From Vibrio fluminensis (GTDB lineage Bacteria; Pseudomonadota; Gammaproteobacteria; Enterobacterales; Vibrionaceae): 64,000 nt of DNA. The position numbers were made by a program, and so were the translations under genes. The notes under the pieces were generated by a model that saw nothing but the letters and a program-made list of their open reading frames with translations, ran no database searches and was not told the origin of the DNA. The number at the start of each line of letters is the position of its first letter. The first letter of the stretch is position 1. The stretch lies in assembly GCF_015278125.1 (NCBI RefSeq), contig NZ_JADILO010000013.1:55040-119039 (forward strand), read 5' to 3'. Below, piece by piece: positions 62,801-64,000 of this stretch.

Positions 62801-63462
62801 GGTTCATCCATAAACATCGCCAAGCGGAAACTTGGATTATCACACCAAATGAAAGCTTTGATCACCTCAGGGTGCCAGCCATGTTCATTTAAAAACGCGG
62901 CGAGGTATTCTTCGTATTGCGTCGCGTGTTCATCGTCCCAGTAAGGGATAAAGAACTGACCGACTAAGTAGGCGTATTGCAGATCGGTTTTTGCCAGCAT
63001 ATACACCGCTTCAATGCCAAATACGCGCATGTCGTCGATCCACATATCGTCGGTATCATTAACGCGGCGCGCGTAAGCAACAATCGCTTTGGCCGTTTCG
63101 ACTACGGTCGCTTTTAGCTCTGGGTACTGTAGGGCAGCGGCAAACAAAATCACTTCCGAGATATAGACTTCGCGCTGATCGGTGATTTCGTGGGCGTAAT
63201 AATGGCTGCCACCTTCCTGCCCCATATGCAGGGCGGATTTGAGTAGTTCAAGGTTGTTGCCAGCATCGCTTGGCTGCAAGCGGCGCACACCTTGTGCGTC
63301 TTGCTGTTTGAACTCCACATCAAAGTGATGCTGGTTAAAAGCTTCGCCACTATCTAATAGCGCTTGGTACTGAATGAGTGCTGATTTAATTTGCTCAGGC
63401 TGGTGGATATCGAGAGCGATAATTTGGGTTTTATCAAACTGGTTCATGGACCGATACTGCAT
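59857..63462 (-). CDS. 1201-residue protein of unknown function
   Basis: A very large soluble, acidic protein rich in Asp, Glu, Gln and Leu. No signal peptide, membrane helix, nucleotide-binding motif or repeat family was recognised. The composition and many short helices suggest an alpha-helical solenoid. It is convergent with a GNAT gene and divergent from hcp, which places it beside type VI secretion but does not prove a link. Start: ATG at 63462, or 63447 (MNQFDKTQIIALD); neither has a strong ribosome site. Confidence 0.72.
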   Translation of the reverse strand: MQYRSMNQFDKTQIIALDIHQPEQIKSALIQYQALLDSGEAFNQHHFDVEFKQQDAQGVRRLQPSDAGNNLELLKSALHMGQEGGSHYYAHEITDQREVYISEVILFAAALQYPELKATVVETAKAIVAYARRVNDTDDMWIDDMRVFGIEAVYMLAKTDLQYAYLVGQFFIPYWDDEHATQYEEYLAAFLNEHGWHPEVIKAFIWCDNPSFRLAMFMDEPYSNDTTYQPLGEYLQQNPCQYASFKQLMVERFKAEPVLLVSYDESDDDEADLSGYKPVIWLYQTLFARSYDHDEQEDDAFMQQPFMASTLEDEAYDLQCYIENHVSGDLVKPAERALEKRAKYQAYLERDDRRFDLNYGSEVLKPLILALPQGERLWRYIEDGSELEALESLQEIELLPLAHQHAPEMAGHIDDHVCKWEYNNQGIAEEIESILELVRGDLLTDHFGEETTIEHANGLISTLTITPDNEVSLLKARYAQYLRVIDVFYRALGKREFSEYMMESLTDDDEPLISRQDYYRRYSQLPEPKTEDGDEQDGALTREMQSIFYSFTDNDEILYKKNFQLVDSVLRSSRELCHPNYYPRAHMGFIALACYQLHADFNQRIGDDVTEALFNYLKQQNIWQQAVDKILEEAFIKGNYHCPEHKGLTEQDIARVRDYFCAENPSEDQASLLTLLEPQLHRDDCCRGNLYLSKFSEQQPGYEFLHDHDEDFQRFTLIAFWLRQLPLPQRAQADRLWQFIKALAPVRVARNVLRAYSDGPWGIEFDNVLDDIEIHEQLEKAGIDPGILKAYEMSRVSGTRDIEKYSHWLDRYSEITNTSTSMFGSLDRKKAEALHEGLKFINESTRVAFLHHASLKYPDINLDIEHDFERALKLVIQRNTTSWEFALGHELGTNCLYVGEGDKVHSKLRKQVIVNEHTVHDKPCHMDGMSWLASTVVQKQGDKYVVLMADKEVPLEVYQNGLPNGMLVILDEAVDHQTVLTRVDELQQTPQRIEHLLEQTLAYLAGNIDYPTISALYRAQIETENLRPSLDEYRLYSLGQLLWMLEKPQRDKLAKLLFNHDYRGFKFIERQHEKAWLIHQLAEGEIDFDSYLEQEREEDVSEEGMLFLLNWMRQLEIDAAHMTLFCIKHAEFEACGEFIQVHARGQYGDFEHTLNYLHAGRRAQLPEILSQADDATQLMEPLTKDRSRVVKEALAKCVLLA

Positions 63463-63762
63463 GATGAAATAACTGCAAGCACAGTAAGTGAAAAACTTCT
63501 TATCGCAAAGTCAGTTGGCGTAAAAAACAGAGGTCACGCTTGTACTGTTATCTGCTCTATCACTTCCGCGTTTATCAATGCTGAATATTCGGGCAACTTT
63601 TTGCTCAGCCGAGCAAGATCTTGCCTGAATTGAGCAAGATCTTGCCCAGAGGGTGAATATTATCAATATAAGCAATTGAAAATTATAGGGGCCGTGCTTG
63701 GCATAGCTTTTGATTAGTAGAGGGTGAGTTATTTACATATCAACTAATTTAAGGATAAAGCC
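63463..63762. promoter_or_regulatory. hcp upstream region with tandem palindromes and sigma-54-like promoter
   Basis: Two copies of GCAAGATCTTGC (63613-63624 and 63634-63645), 21 bp apart (two DNA turns), form an enhancer-like tandem site. At 63699-63714 TGGCATAGCTTTTGAT matches 9 of 11 key bases of the sigma-54 -24/-12 consensus. V. cholerae hcp genes depend on sigma-54 and VasH (family knowledge). The rest of the region holds no gene. Confidence 0.6.
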
Positions 63763-64000
63763 ATGCCAACTCCATGTTATATATCACTAGAAGGTCAAAC
63801 TCAGGGACTTATTACTGCAGGCGCATGTACTGCTGACTCAATCGGTGATAGCTACGTTGAAGGTCATGAAGATGAGATGCTAGTACAGCAATTCGACCAC
63901 GTAGTAACAGTACCAACTGACCCACAATCAGGTCAGCCTTCTGGTCAACGTGTGCATAAGCCGTTCAAATTTACGGTTTCTCTAAACAAAGCTGTACCAC
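63763..64000 (+). CDS. hcp: Hcp type VI secretion tube protein (partial)
   Basis: The first 79 residues are visible: MPTPCYISLEGQTQGLITAG, then CTADSIGDSYVEGHEDEM and QQFDHVVTVPTDPQSGQPSG. They are nearly identical, as I remember it, to V. cholerae Hcp (about 172 residues). Hcp hexamers stack into the inner tube of the type VI secretion system and are secreted. AAGGA lies 6 nt before the ATG. The gene runs off the window. Confidence 0.95.
   Translation, partial: MPTPCYISLEGQTQGLITAGACTADSIGDSYVEGHEDEMLVQQFDHVVTVPTDPQSGQPSGQRVHKPFKFTVSLNKAVP

Overview
The window is from a Vibrio species, from the origin-proximal part of the second chromosome (chromosome II). It opens with the end of parA2 and a complete parB2. 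At least eight 15-bp sites fit the Vibrio chromosome II centromere consensus (parS2, NTTTACANTGTAAAN). The window ends in an hcp gene whose visible protein is almost the same as I remember for the Vibrio cholerae type VI secretion Hcp. Low-to-mid GC, dense LysR/TetR/MarR regulators and an FMN riboswitch before a lone ribB fit this. No tRNA, rRNA, CRISPR array or transposase gene was seen.

Layout. 0-7 kb: partition genes, tmcA, the parS2 cluster and a STAS / response-regulator-phosphatase partner-switching pair. 7-12.3 kb: small regulator-enzyme pairs (MarR, TetR, LysR), glutaredoxin 2 and a Bcr-type MFS pump. 12.4-22.8 kb: a metabolic block bounded by two nearly identical terminator hairpins, with porin, esterase, MFS carrier, FabV/TER-type enoyl reductase, MaoC hydratase, CoA-transferase and LysR, then divergent acetoacetyl-CoA reductase and thiolase. 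Together the enzymes make a full C4 acyl-CoA (butyrate or 3-hydroxybutyrate) pathway. 22.9-30.1 kb: TrmO-like protein, EamA transporter with TetR, TetR with a quinone-oxidoreductase-like dehydrogenase, and a large MscK-type channel. 30.5-38.6 kb: DUF342/FapA-like protein, IclR, a degenerate arginase-fold protein, an overlapping microprotein pair, a 50-residue membrane protein, LysR/VOC, a PgpB-like phosphatase, a DksA-like zinc-finger protein and a lipoprotein.

38.7-42.5 kb is a nucleoside module (flavodoxin-fold reductase, NupX-type transporter, YeiL-like CRP/FNR regulator, uridine-phosphorylase-like enzyme) with a shared candidate operator GGAC-N4-GTCC at both ends. 42.5-48.9 kb is a sugar catabolic cluster (DeoR regulator, VOC protein, FGGY kinase, DeoC aldolase, aldo/keto reductase, FucP-type permease). 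49-51.3 kb has a LysR gene divergent from a second-type, diverged purA. 51.3-52.75 kb is gene-poor. 52.6-59.3 kb is bracketed by two inverted copies of a near-identical 102-bp palindromic repeat, each abutting the 5' end of a GNAT gene. Between them lie ribB with its riboswitch and a compact five-gene overlapping operon (CMD-VOC-DUF606-DUF606-HapK) followed by LysR and AraC regulators. The end holds an unrecognised 1201-residue protein gene and, divergently, hcp with tandem 12-bp palindromes and a sigma-54-like promoter.

All family names come from reading the translated sequence and from memory; no database search was possible.
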